Part shown: positions 17,635 to 29,900 of the stretch, in pieces
Layout of the letters: every line of letters starts with the position of its first letter
Numbering within the stretch: position 1 is the stretch's first letter
Translations under genes and position numbers: made by a program
Notes under the pieces: model-generated
The model's input: the letters and a program-made list of their open reading frames with translations, nothing else
Databases searched by the model: none
Told to the model about the DNA's origin: nothing
Source: Burkholderia sp. FERM BP-3421
Lineage (GTDB): Bacteria; Pseudomonadota; Gammaproteobacteria; Burkholderiales; Burkholderiaceae
Direction of reading: 5' to 3'
Length of the DNA: 64,000 bases
Assembly: GCF_028657905.1 (NCBI RefSeq)
Contig: NZ_CP117782.1
Coordinates: forward strand, 2,232,001 to 2,296,000

Positions 17635-17653
17635 CTGTACGGTTTCGTACCGC
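17635..17653 (+). promoter_or_regulatory. GTAC-N6-GTAC dyad, site 2 (upstream of SYLF lipoprotein gene)
   Basis: CTGTACGGTTTCGTACCGC, identical to site 1. TAGCGT lies 22-27 nt after the second core, and the ATG at 17710 is ~60 nt downstream. A position near -40 relative to transcription would fit an activator site. Confidence 0.6.
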
Positions 17654-17709
17654 CTAGCGCATCGCATGGGCGTAGCGTTGGAACTCCATCGAAGCCCCAG
17701 GAGGGCGTC

Positions 17710-18297
17710 ATGCAGAGACGGACATTCCTATGGAGCACGTCCGGGGCCGTGCTCGCCCTCGGTCTCGGAACAGCCGGATGCACGACCACGACGACGTCCG
17801 ACAGCCAGAACGGCCAGGCCGGCAAGCGTCACTCGATCGACGCCGGCGTCGATTCGACCTTGACACGCCTGTATGGCACGGCCAACGGCTCGCGCGAACT
17901 CGTTCACCGGGCGCGCGGCGTGCTGACGTTCCCGTCCGTCGTCGACGCCGGATTCATCGTCGGCGGTCAATATGGCGAGGGATCGCTGCGCGTCGACGGG
18001 AGGACCACCGGTTACTACAGCACGGTCACCGGCTCCATCGGCTTCCAGGCCGGCATGCAATCGCGGGCCATCGTGTTCCTGTTCATGACGGAGGAATCGC
18101 TCGCGCGCTTTCGCAGCGTAGACGGCTGGTCGGCAGGCGGAGATGCGTCGGTGGCGGTGCTGAAGGTCGGCGCGAACGGCGATATCGATACGAGCAGCGC
18201 AAGCAACCAGGTCGATGCGTTCGTATTGACCAACAGCGGGCTGATGGCCGGCGTATCGCTGCAGGGAACCAAGGTCACGCGACTCAAATCCCTCTAA
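17710..18297 (+). CDS. SYLF/YSC84-domain lipoprotein
   Basis: Encodes 195 residues with an AGGAGGG Shine-Dalgarno. MQRRTFLWSTSGAVLALGLG is a lipoprotein signal (with a Tat-like RR) ending at GTAGC, with the lipidated Cys at residue 24. The rest is the YSC84/SYLF domain: ARGVLTFPSVVDAGFIVGGQ, then GEGSLRV, IGFQAGMQSRAIVFLFMT and DASVAVLKVGANGD. In eukaryotes SYLF domains bind phosphoinositides and actin. Bacterial versions are envelope lipoproteins of uncertain role, often stress-induced. Directly behind a GTAC dyad and 85 nt ahead of the transketolase gene, it is probably co-transcribed with it. Confidence 0.85.
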   Translation: MQRRTFLWSTSGAVLALGLGTAGCTTTTTSDSQNGQAGKRHSIDAGVDSTLTRLYGTANGSRELVHRARGVLTFPSVVDAGFIVGGQYGEGSLRVDGRTTGYYSTVTGSIGFQAGMQSRAIVFLFMTEESLARFRSVDGWSAGGDASVAVLKVGANGDIDTSSASNQVDAFVLTNSGLMAGVSLQGTKVTRLKSL

Positions 18298-18382
18298 CCT
18301 CGGCGAGGCGGCTGCGCGGAGCGTTTTGCGCATGGCGCTTCGCCCCGGCGCAAGGTCCGACAGAACGCCACGGAGGCCCCGC

Positions 18383-20461
<2,079 letters not shown>

Positions 20462-20543
20462 ATCCGGAACAGCCTGCGCCTCACCCGCCCATCGCAGGGG
20501 CCGCCGCACGGTCGATGACGAAATCGCGGCGCCCCGCCCGTCA

Positions 20544-20716
20544 TCAGGATTTCTTGAGCGCGGCCTTCACGTTGCCCGGATTCCTGCGCGCTTCGCCCGC
20601 CGCTTGCTGGGTGACGCCCTTGACCTCCGCTTCGTGTTGCCCCTCACCCTGCCGACAGCTTCGTTCACCTCGCCTTTGACGTTCTCGACGGTTCCCTTGA
20701 TCTGATCCTTGTTCAT
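20544..20716 (-). pseudogene. CsbD-family stress protein, frameshifted
   Basis: ATG at 20716 starts MNKDQIKGTVENVKGEVNEA, the CsbD signature. The proper C-terminus, EAEVKGVTQQAAGEARRNPG followed by NVKAALKKS and stop at 20544-20546, is in another frame. The span is 173 nt, one base short of 58 codons. The break lies near 20640-20650 (GCCCCTCACCCT), where restoring one base gives VGRVTGQHEAEV. CsbD proteins are small general-stress proteins. As read, the product would have an abnormal basic tail. Confidence 0.75.
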
Positions 20717-20900
20717 TCGCCTTCTCCTATTCATGGAACGTTCAGACGGGTGGAACCCCGCCGTCGCGGGAACCGATCCGCAATCGATCTCGCTGCCCGA
20801 TGCGTGCGCGGCTCGAACGGTTCGATACGGTGTCACGCCCGGCACGAGCGTGCCGGCGCGACGTCTTGCGGTGAACCGTCAGGGACGACGGCATCCTGCG

Positions 20901-21059
20901 TCACCGCCTTCCGAGCAACATCAGGACGAGCACCACGATCAATACGAAGCCCAACAACCCGCTCGGGCGATACCCCCAGCCGGTGCCGTAGCGCCAAGTC
21001 GGGATCGCCCCGACCATCAACAGCACGACCACGATCAACAGCAGAAGTCCCAGTGGCAT
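20901..21059 (-). CDS. DUF3309 small membrane protein
   Basis: Encodes 52 residues from ATG at 21059. Two hydrophobic helices (MPLGLLLLIVVVLLMVGAIP and LLGFVLIVVLVLMLLGRR) flank the conserved aromatic turn TWRYGTGWGYRPSG. This is the DUF3309 hairpin of the inner membrane, of unknown function and often found near stress genes. An upstream in-frame ATG at 21086 would add nine residues. Confidence 0.75.
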   Translation of the reverse strand: MPLGLLLLIVVVLLMVGAIPTWRYGTGWGYRPSGLLGFVLIVVLVLMLLGRR

Positions 21060-21345
21060 GTCATTTCGCCCCGATCGATACGGCATGGCATGCGCCGATG
21101 CGCCCGCACCGGGAGCCGCCGATCGATGTCATCGAACCAGGACGTCCGTCGATGCGTGCGTTGCCTGCCATGCCGGGATCGGCGATGCCGCGTCTCGCCT
21201 ACCGCGAACGGATCCCCCTCGGTTTCTCCACACGGGCTTCGGGCCCGATGCACCGGGTTCGGAACGTGCATCGTCTCTTTGAAATGAAAGTAAGCGGATG
21301 TATACGCGGAGTCTGTCCAACAGCGAACCAATGCCGATGAGCCGC

Positions 21346-21385
21346 TTGTGAAGGCGCACGGCAACACTATAATTTTTGGAGGAGG
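21346..21385 (+). promoter_or_regulatory. Strong sigma-70-like promoter followed by an orphan Shine-Dalgarno
   Basis: TTGTGA at 21346 and a perfect TATAAT at 21368 are 16 bp apart. GGAGGAGG follows at 21378-21385, but the codon at the right distance is ATC, not a start. The transcript would run into the Crp-like gene that starts at 21470 or 21554, leaving a 90-170 nt leader. Confidence 0.6.
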
Positions 21386-21553
21386 TTTCGCATCCAGCCA
21401 GCGCCTGACTCATCAGAAAAAGGGACATGCCGCGGTTACCGTACCGTCGCCCCCCGGCGGTGAAATAGGATGAGCGATCCGGCCCGATCCCCGCTGCGTC
21501 CGCGTCAGCCGTATCCTCCCTCGCGCCGGGCCCAATCACCTCATGAGCGACGC

Positions 21554-22273
21554 ATGCCGAACCATTTGCCCGTCACCGAGAATCATCTGCTTGCCGCGCT
21601 GCCGGAAAACGAGCTTGCGCGGATCGCCGCGCATCTGGCGCTCGTCGAGATGCCGCTCGGAAAAGTGCTGTATGAGTCGGGGGGCCAACTCCATCACGTC
21701 TTTTTCCCGACCACGTCGATCGTCTCACTGCTCTACGTGATGGAGAACGGCTCGTCCGCGGAAATCGCGATCGTCGGCCACGAAGGGATAATCGGCGTAT
21801 CGCTGTTCATGGGCGGCGAAACGACCCCGAGCCGCGCCGTCGTGCAAAGCGCGGGGCAGGCGTATCGGCTCGACGCGAGCGCCCTGAAGGACGAATTCCG
21901 ACGCGGCGACGCGATGCAGCGTCTGTTGTTACGCTACACCCAGGCGCTCATCACGCAAATGGCCCAGACCGCCGTTTGCAACCGGCATCACTCGATCGAT
22001 CAGCAGCTGTGCCGCTGGCTGCTGCTCAGCCTCGACCGGCTCCCCTCGAACAAGCTGCGCATGACGCAGGAACTGATCGCGAACATGCTGGGCGTGCGCA
22101 GGTCGGGCGTGACGGAAGCCGCGCTGAAGCTGCAGGACGCGGGCCTCATCCGCTACAACTACGGACACATCGAAGTGCTGGACCGGCTGGGCCTCGAAAA
22201 TCGCGTATGCGAATGCTATAACGTGGTCAAGCGCGAATTCGACCGCCTGCTTCCCGATCTGAAGCGACTCTAG
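21554..22273 (+). CDS. Crp/Fnr-family regulator without Fe-S cysteine motif
   Basis: Encodes 239 residues from ATG at 21554; an in-frame ATG at 21470 would add 28 Pro/Arg-rich residues, and the choice is uncertain. The N-terminal half is a cyclic-nucleotide-binding-like beta-roll (GKVLYESGGQLHHVFFPTTS, then SAEIAIVGHEGIIGVSLFMG). A long dimer helix with AQTAVCNRHHSIDQQLCRWL is followed by a Crp-type winged helix-turn-helix (LRMTQELIANMLGVRRSGVT). It ends in RVCECYNVVKREFDRLLPD. The ligand is unknown. Three cysteines (CNRHH, LCRWL, VCECY) do not form the Fnr cluster. It follows the promoter at 21346-21373 and is the only regulator inside the accessory region. Confidence 0.85.
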   Translation: MPNHLPVTENHLLAALPENELARIAAHLALVEMPLGKVLYESGGQLHHVFFPTTSIVSLLYVMENGSSAEIAIVGHEGIIGVSLFMGGETTPSRAVVQSAGQAYRLDASALKDEFRRGDAMQRLLLRYTQALITQMAQTAVCNRHHSIDQQLCRWLLLSLDRLPSNKLRMTQELIANMLGVRRSGVTEAALKLQDAGLIRYNYGHIEVLDRLGLENRVCECYNVVKREFDRLLPDLKRL

Positions 22274-22300
22274 AATCAGTCCACTCCCCCCGCTTCGAAC

Positions 22301-22328
22301 CCGTACGTCAGCGTACCGACCTGTACTC
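22301..22328 (+). promoter_or_regulatory. GTAC repeat, site 3: three GTAC cores in 10-bp phase
   Basis: GTAC occurs at 22303, 22313 and 22323, exactly one helical turn apart (GTAC-GTCAGC-GTAC-CGACCT-GTAC). It lies ~137 nt before the 115-aa gene. A further GTACCG is at 22404. Confidence 0.6.
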
Positions 22329-22462
22329 GCCCGCCGCGCATGCTTGCGCCAACGACGTGGATAGCCACGCGCGAAACATCGACCGGATGTTGATACGCCG
22401 GTCCGTACCGCTTCCCGTCACGATCCCGGCAAGGCTTTGTCCATGCTCAAGGTGAAACGCCC

Positions 22463-22810
22463 ATGCTCCAGAAAGCCAGCTATCTCGTCAGCATTTTCAT
22501 CGGCGCGCCGACCGAGCAGCACGCCAGAATCCGCGACATCGCTTCCCAGGCCTCCGGCGGCGAATACGCATTCGTCCATCTTCACCAGATGGGCGCATTC
22601 GTTGTGCTCAACACGAGCCGCACCGCCCGCCAGTTGTCGCAGGCCTTTTCGGCTGCGATGGCGCCGGACGACCGTCTCCTGATATGCGAATTGGGCCAGG
22701 ACTGCATGGCGGAACGCCTGAGCAAGGCGTCGACCTGGCTGTCGGCCAATCTAGTCACGCGCCCCCAGACAGTGGCCACGAGACACGGCAATCCGTTTCC
22801 CGACCTGTAA
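22463..22810 (+). CDS. Hypothetical 115-aa protein, distantly SinR/Cas2-like pattern
   Basis: ATG at 22463 is preceded by AAGGTGA. The N-terminal strand LVSIFIGAPTEQ, the middle YAFVHLHQMGAFVVLNTSRT with a helix ARQLSQAFSAAM, and the C-terminal DDRLLICELGQD followed by STWLSANL give a beta-alpha-beta-beta-alpha-beta order. This resembles the ferredoxin-like fold of SinR/Cas2-type small proteins. That is a pattern impression only, and no nuclease residues can be named. There are no CRISPR repeats nearby. The gene stands alone behind the triple GTAC site. Confidence 0.6.
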   Translation: MLQKASYLVSIFIGAPTEQHARIRDIASQASGGEYAFVHLHQMGAFVVLNTSRTARQLSQAFSAAMAPDDRLLICELGQDCMAERLSKASTWLSANLVTRPQTVATRHGNPFPDL

Positions 22811-23176
22811 GCGCCGTCCGATACGACGCGCGGCCTCGACGTCGGATCGTACGCCATGCATGGGACGCCGGGCGCGCGCCCGCGATGAAGATCGACAGGA
22901 ACATCGGCACGGCAGGCGGATCCGGGGAATCCGTCTGGCAGGTAGTTCAAATCCGTGCATCCGACCTGACGCGCTTCATTCGGCGAAGGTTCGGGCGCGA
23001 TGAGAGAACGGCCCTGCGCCGCACACGCACGGCGCGGCCAACGGCTCGGCATGACCGGCGCCCGCACTGCGCGGCATCGTACCGACTTTCTCTCTGCGCC
23101 GGGCCATGCTGAGTCGTCGTGCATGCGAATCTGCCACCACCGCGCGCACGAACCCCGAACTCATGGGAGCCGGCAC
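22811..23176. other. Intergenic region upstream of the 66-aa gene
   Basis: No gene is recognised in these 366 nt. It contains the degenerate GTAC site at 23069-23082. Confidence 0.5.
23069..23087 (+). promoter_or_regulatory. Degenerate GTAC dyad, site 4 (upstream of the 66-aa gene)
   Basis: GCGC-GGCATC-GTAC-CGACTT. The left core is degenerate but in register. The right half and following CGACTT match site 6 on the other strand at 35919, which precedes a broken paralogue of the same gene. Confidence 0.5.
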
Positions 23177-23377
23177 ATGAACACCCCCAAGCACAAGGTC
23201 AACGCCAGACAACAGCGCCACAGGTACGAGCAGGACAGCGCGACGGACGACGGCATGCCCGCTGCCCCCGACAAGCCGGCGCACGCGCCTCCGAGCGATC
23301 AAGAACGGCTTCGGATAACGAAGCAACGGATCACCGAATCGAGAAAGCGCTGGGGCATGGCGTACCCGCCGGACTGA
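23177..23377 (+). CDS. Small hydrophilic protein with C-terminal QRITESRKRWGM motif
   Basis: Encodes 66 residues from ATG at 23177, with GGGAG upstream. The chain is hydrophilic, with a Pro/Asp-rich middle (DDGMPAAPDKPAHAPPSDQE) and a basic C-terminal helix KQRITESRKRWGMAYPPD. No named family is recognised. The same C-terminal motif (QRISESRKRLGMRF) appears in the pseudogene at 35660-35851, and both have a related GTAC site upstream. This marks it as a small gene family of this region. Confidence 0.65.
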   Translation: MNTPKHKVNARQQRHRYEQDSATDDGMPAAPDKPAHAPPSDQERLRITKQRITESRKRWGMAYPPD

Positions 23378-23458
23378 TCACGCCGCGCATCCGGTCCGCG
23401 ACCTCGCCGCCGCCGGATCCCCGGACATCGACGACCGTTATCCCATCAGGAGCACATC

Positions 23459-23731
23459 ATGACCATCCCCACGCTCGAGTATCACGGACACGAGCTCCGC
23501 GCGTACTCGCAAAAGCGATTCCCGCCATTCGGCGATCCTCACGCACCGGGCCCGCCACGTTTCGGCTCGATCGTGCGAATCGACATGATTCCGCCCACTT
23601 CCGCGACCGCGCCGCGTTACGTCACCCTCTTCCAGGACGGCGAGCCTCAGACGGCCGCGCTCGCCCTCGATCTGGCCATGCAGTTCGGCAAGGACATCGT
23701 CGACGGAAAAATCGCGCCGACGGCAATCTGA
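23459..23731 (+). CDS. Hypothetical 90-aa protein
   Basis: ATG at 23459 is preceded by CAGGAGCAC, a good ribosome-binding site. The protein starts MTIPTLEYHGHELRAYSQKR, has an aromatic/Pro segment (FPPFGDPHAPGPPRFG), a strand YVTLFQDGEPQT and ends in a helix ALDLAMQFGKDIVDGKI. It is soluble, with no signal peptide and an unrecognised family. It follows the 66-aa gene by ~80 nt and is probably co-transcribed. It converges on the glucan synthase gene. Confidence 0.6.
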   Translation: MTIPTLEYHGHELRAYSQKRFPPFGDPHAPGPPRFGSIVRIDMIPPTSATAPRYVTLFQDGEPQTAALALDLAMQFGKDIVDGKIAPTAI

Positions 23732-23971
23732 TCCGTCCATCACGGCGGCTTCGACGCGACGGGCGGCTAACCTGTCATCCGCCGGGGAAACCATGACGCG
23801 AACCCCGGCTGACCATCCTCCGCCGGATTCGCAAGGGGCCGCGCACCCTGCGTGCCGGACGGCCCTCCGGCCGGGACAGGGTGACTGCGACACCAACGGC
23901 ATCGAGGCTGACGCATCCGCGACCGCTCCCCACGATCTCCGCGCCGCCCGCACCTCGCGCCTTCCACAGGC

Positions 23972-26900
23972 TCACTGCAACACGGCCTGGGCCGCCCCCA
24001 GCGTCACGACGACGCTGTGCCGCCGGCCGTCGTCCACGAGTCGGACGGCCGATGCGCCGGCGGTGAGCGGCATGCCGTCGACGACGATGCGCAACACGCC
24101 GCCGCTGACCACCTCCGGGTTCTCGACGACGATGTCGTAGTGCGCCGCCCCATGACGCAGCATCGCCTTGAAGCCCGGCCAGGATCGCGGGATGCAGGGC
24201 TGGATGGACAGCGTGTCGCCCTGCTTGCGCAATCCGAGCAGACCTTCGATGCCCGCGCGGTACAGCCATCCCGCCGAGCCGGTGTACCAGGTCCATCCGC
24301 CGCGGCCGACGTGCGGCGCGACAGAATACACATCGGCCGCGACCACATACGGTTCCACCCGGTAACGATGCACGCCGCTGCGCGTGTGGCTGCGATTGAC
24401 CGGATTGAGCAGCGCGAACACGCCCGCGGCGCGATCGCCGTCGCCCATCTGCGCGAATGCGAGCACCGACCAGGTGGCCGCATGCGTATACTGGCCGCCG
24501 TTTTCACGGACGCCCGGCGGATAGCTCTTTATATAGCCGGGATCGACCGGCGCCTGGTCGAACGGCGGCGTGAACAGCAAGGCCAGCCCATCGGCGCGGC
24601 GGATCAGCTGCGCGTCCAGCGCATTCATCGCGCGCGCGGCGCGCGCCGGGTCGGCCGCGCCCGACAGCACGCTCCACGACTGCGCGATCGCGTCGATTGC
24701 GCAGTCGGCGCTGCTGGCCGAGCCGAGCGGCGTGCCGTCGTCGAAGTAGCCGCGCCGATACCACTCGCCATCCCATCCCGCCACGGCCAGCGCGTCGCGC
24801 AACGCGGCGGCGCGCGCCAGCCAGCGGCGCGCCGGTCTGCCGCGCCGCGCGCGAGCGGCGCGAACGCCGTGAGCGTGGCATGCAGGAACCAGCCGAGCCA
24901 GACGCTTTCGCCGCGCCCGGCCTCGCCAACCCGATTCATGCCGTCATTCCAGTCGCCGGTTCCGATCAGCGGCAGGCCATGTTCGCCGAAGTGCACGAGG
25001 CTCTGCTCCAGCCCACGCGCGCAATGCTCGAACAACGATGCGCTGGTTTCCGAAATGCCCGGGATAAAGAACGCGTCCTGCTCGTCGGCCGCGAGCGGCC
25101 GACCGTCGATGAAGGGAATCGACACATCGAGAACCGCCCGGTCGCCGCTGACGCCGACATAGTGCGCGACCGCATGGGCCAGCCATACCCGGTCGTCGGA
25201 GATCCGGGTCCGCACGCCGCTGCCGCTTTCCGGCAGCCACCAATGCTGCATGTCGCCCTCCGGGAACTGACGCGCCGCCGCCCGCAGCAAGTGCTCGCGC
25301 GTCAGGGCCGGGCGGGCGATCGCCAGGGCCATGCCGTCCTGCAGCTGATCGCGGAACCCGTACGCGCCGCTGGCCTGATAGAAACCCGCCCGCGCCCAGA
25401 TCCGGCTCGACAGGGTCTGATACAGCAGCCAGCGGTTCAGCATCAGGTCCATCGCGCGATCCGGCGTCTCGACCCGGATCGCGCCGAGCGTCTCGTCCCA
25501 GAACGCCGTGACGGCGGCAAATACCGCGTCGAGATCCGCGCGGCGGTACTGAGTGATCAACTTGCGCGCCGCCGCCGCATCGCTTCCCTCGCCGAGCAGC
25601 ATCACGATTTCCGCGGTGCCGCCGGGCTCGAGATCGACGGTGGTCAGCAACGCGGCGCATGGATCGAGACCCGCGCCGACCCGGCCCGACAGGGGCGGCG
25701 CACCGATCCGGTCCGGAAAGCCGGCGGGATCGCTCAGCACGCCGTTGCGGCCGATGAACTCGCGCCGGTCCGCGCTCCAGGAGGTTTGCAGGCCACCCAG
25801 GTCGGCGAACGCCACCCGGCCGCGATACGCCTGGCTCCAGTCGTTGCGGGCGAACAGCGCGCCGGTGGCCGCATCCAGCTCGCTCGCGGTGTGCGGCGCC
25901 GCCACGCTGCGCGACGCGCCCAGCGCCCATTCCGCATAGGTCGCGACGGACAGCCGGCGGGTCCGCTCCGACACGTTGCGCAAGGTCAGGCGGGAGATCT
26001 TCACGGAATCGGCCAACGGCACGAACTGCAGCAATTCGGTGACGATGTCGGCGGCGGTATGCGTGAAGCGGCTGTAACCCTGGCCATGACTCGCCACGTA
26101 AGACGCGCCGCCCGACATCTCGACGCCCGACGCAGTGACGCCCGACGTGTCGTCGCGGAACGGGCTGGCCTGCGGCCCCCAGCGCAGACCGGTCTCGTCG
26201 TCGCGGACATAGAACGCCTCGCCGGGCGGATCGGTGACCGGGTCGTTCGACCACGGCGTCAGCGGATGCTCGCGGCTGTTCGTCACCCACGTATAACCGC
26301 CCCCCTCCGCCGACGTCATGAAACCGCACGATGGATTCGCGATGACGTTGACCCACGGCATCGGTGTGCATTGACCGGGCGGCAGGATCACGACGTATTC
26401 GCGGCCGTCGCGCGCGAAACCACCGATGCCGTTGAAGTATTCGAGACCGGCGCCGGCCGGCGCGCCCTTGGGCGGCGGCAACGCGCGCGGCGACTGCGGC
26501 ACGCGCGCCGCCTCCGGACGGGCGGGCAGCGGCACATTCGCGAGGCGGCGCAACTGATCCACCAGCCGGCCGTTGCGCGCGGCGAGCACGGCGCGCGCCG
26601 CGGCCGGGAACAATGCCCGCGCCGCCGCGGCCATCAGGTCCGCGCGCAGCACGAAAATACTGCCGCGCCCGGCTTCGTCGCGCGGCTGCCGGGTTCGCAC
26701 CAGCCCTTCGAGCGCGGCCTGCAGATCCTGCACATACGATGCCGCACGCTCGTTGACGATCACCAGATCGACCGCGAGCCGCTTCATCCGCCAGTACTCG
26801 TGCGCGCGGATCAACTGCCGAACGATCGCGATATGCTCGATATCGTCGATCCGGACCAGCAGGATCGGCAGGTCTCCCGACACGCCGTGCGCCCAGAGCG

Positions 26901-29900
26901 GCGACGCCCCCACGCCGCCGGCCGCCGACACGGCCGCCGCATGGCGCAGCAGCGCGGCGGAATTCGGCCGCATCGACGGATCGCTGTACAGCATGTAGCC
27001 GGCCAGCTGCTGGAACAGCGCGGCCTCGTCGAGGCTCACCGCGCTGTGCCGCAACTGCACCTGGGCCTGGGTCCAGGCGAGCATCGCCGCGCGTGAAAAC
27101 GATTCGCCGTCGCGATGCTTGTCGACCAGATCGAGCAGTTGCGCGCGCGAATCCGCGACGATGGTCCAATAGGCGATGCTCGCCTTCGCGCCCGGCTCGA
27201 TGCGCAACCGCCGGCGCAACATGAACGCCGCATCCAGCACCGTGCCTTCGGACGCGCCCAGCACGCGCGACTCATCCATCGCGAGCGGCAGACGCACGCT
27301 GCGCCCGCGCCCGATGAAACGCATGCGATCGGTGTCGAATTCTTCCGCGCCGACGATTTCGCCGGCGCTCACCGCCAGATGCGCGGCCCAGACCTCCGCC
27401 TCGTTCGGCGCGCGCCGGCGCCGCGTCGCCAGGATGGCGCCGGAGGCCGGCACGTATTCGGTCTCGATGAACAGCTTCGAGAAGGCCGGGTGCGCGTGGT
27501 CGGCGGCGGCCGGCGCGAGCACGATTTCCGCATAGGAGGTCACTTCAATGACGCGGGCCCGGGCGCCCGCGTTGGCCACCGAAACCCGCCGCACCTCCGC
27601 ATCGTCCTCGGCGGACACCACCACCTCGAGCGACGTCGTCAGGCTGCCGTCGCGACGGACGAACTCCGCGCGATCCTCGGTGAAGGTGGCTTCGTAGCTG
27701 TCCGGCACCACGCCGGTGGGTTGCCATGCGGCCGACCAGACCTCACCGCTGTCGACATCGCGCAAATACAGATAACTGCCCCAATCGTCTCGCGTCGCGT
27801 CTTCCCGCCAGCGCGTGACGGCCAGGTCGTCGCGGCGGCTGTAACCGGAACCCGCGGCCGTGAGCATCACGGCGTAGCGTCCGTTGGACAGCAGATGCGT
27901 GACGGGCGCGGGATCGTCCGCCGACAGCAGGCGCCGCGCAACGGCGGATTCGACGCCGCGCACCCTGCCGGCAGGGTTCGCGTCGACCCGCGGCCGCCCC
28001 ACCGCGACCCGGCTCGGCACCCGCTCCTGCAGCAGCAGCTCGGTTGCGCGGACGGCCGGCTCGCTATGGAAGAACGCGCGGATGCGCCCGCCGAGCAGCG
28101 CATTCGCGATCGACACGATCGACATACCCTGGTGATGCGCCATGAAGGCTCGCACGACGGCAACCGACAGCCCTTCCGGCACGCGTGCAGGCGTGTAGTC
28201 GAGCGCTTCGTAGAAGCCGAAGCGTCCGCACGCGCCGGCGGCGCGCAACCGCTCGAAGTTGCGCGCAGCGGCGTCCGGCGCGACCATCGCCGCGAGCGCG
28301 GTCGCATAAGGCGCGATCACGAGATGCTGGCCGAGATCGCGCTTGAGCCCCAGGTCGGGCACGCCGAAGCTCGAGTACTGATAGGTCAGCTCGATGTCGC
28401 GCGCGTTGTAGGCCGACTCGGACATGCCCCACGGCAGGCGCAGGCTGTCGGCATACGCGATCTGCCGGTGCACCACCAGATGATTGGTGCGCGCAAGCAG
28501 GCTGCTGGCCGGTGCGCGCATCACCAGCGAGGGCATCAGGTATTCGAACATCGATCCCGACCATGAGATCAGCGCCGCGCGATGTCCGATCGGCGTCGCC
28601 AGACGGCCGAGCCGGAACCAGTGCCGCGCCGGCACATCCCCCTTCGCGATCGCGACGAAGCTCGCCAGGCGCGCTTCCGATCCCAGCAGATCGTAGTTGC
28701 CGGGATCGAGCCGTCCGTCCGCCACCGCATAACCGATCGACAGCAGGTTCCGCACCGGATCGAGCAGGAATCCGAATTCCATCGCAGAGGCCATCTGCAG
28801 CGCGGCATCGGCCAGCGCATGCAGACGCTTGTTCAGCACCTGCGTGTCGTCCCGCGTGCGCACGGCGTCGAAATTGTGCCCCTGCACCGCGTGCTCGAGC
28901 GCCTGCGCCCAGAACAGCACGTCCTCGACATCGCCGCTTCGCTCCCGGCTGATCTCGTCCATCAGCGCACGCGCGACATCGGCAACGGTCGCGGCCAGCA
29001 TCATGATCGCGGGCCAATCCAGCGCTCCGTCCTCCGCGGCCGCCGCGATGAGCGTCTCCTCCAGCTCGGTCGCGGCCCGCTCGAATTCGCCGTGCAAGGC
29101 CGTCCGGGCGGCATCGCCCCGGTACAGCGCCTCGCGCAGCAACGCGAGCGTGTCGCCGATCCCGTCGCACACTGCCTGCCGTCCCACGCCGCCCGGCTGG
29201 TCCGCCCATGCGCGGCAACCGTTGCCGAGCGCGATCAGATGGCCGGCGAGATTGCCGCTGTCGACCGACGACACGTACTTCGGTTCGAGAGGTCGCAAAT
29301 CGCGCGTGTCGTACCAGTTGTAGAAATGCCCGCGGTAGCGCGGCAGCCGCTGCATCGTTGCGAGGGTCGCCTCCAGCCGCGACGCCGCGTCCAGCGTGCC
29401 GAGCCAGCCGAACTCGCGGGCGCTGACGGCGGACAGCAGATACAGCCCGAGATTGGTCGGCGAGGTCCGGTGCGCGACGACGGGCTTTGGATCCTCCTGG
29501 AAATTGTCCGGCGGCAGCATCTGATCGTCGGCCGTCACGAACGTCTCGAAGTAACGCCAGGTCCGGCGTGCATCATGCCGCAGCTGGCGCGCATCACGCG
29601 GCGTCACGGCCAGTTCGCCCGCCGGCCTCGGCGCGCGGCTCAGCCAGTACGCGATCGCCGGCGCAGCCAGCCAGACCAGCGCGAACGGAACGGCCAGCCA
29701 GCCGCCAGGCCGATCGAGGCGCCAGTTCACGGCGAGCGAGACAGCCGCGCCCAGCAGCGCGAGCGCGACGCCGCTGCGCATCTGCAGATAGGTCGACGCG
29801 AGGGCGCGCCGGTCGCGCGCGCCGGCTTCGGCCGCCGTGGTCCATTCGAGCAGATGCCGGCGGCTGATCCCCACGCGAAACAGCGTGCGCGCGATCGCGT

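Noticed and set aside
22463..22810. Cas2 and a CRISPR system
   Set aside because: Similarity is only a strand-helix pattern. No repeats, Cas1 or catalytic Asp could be shown.
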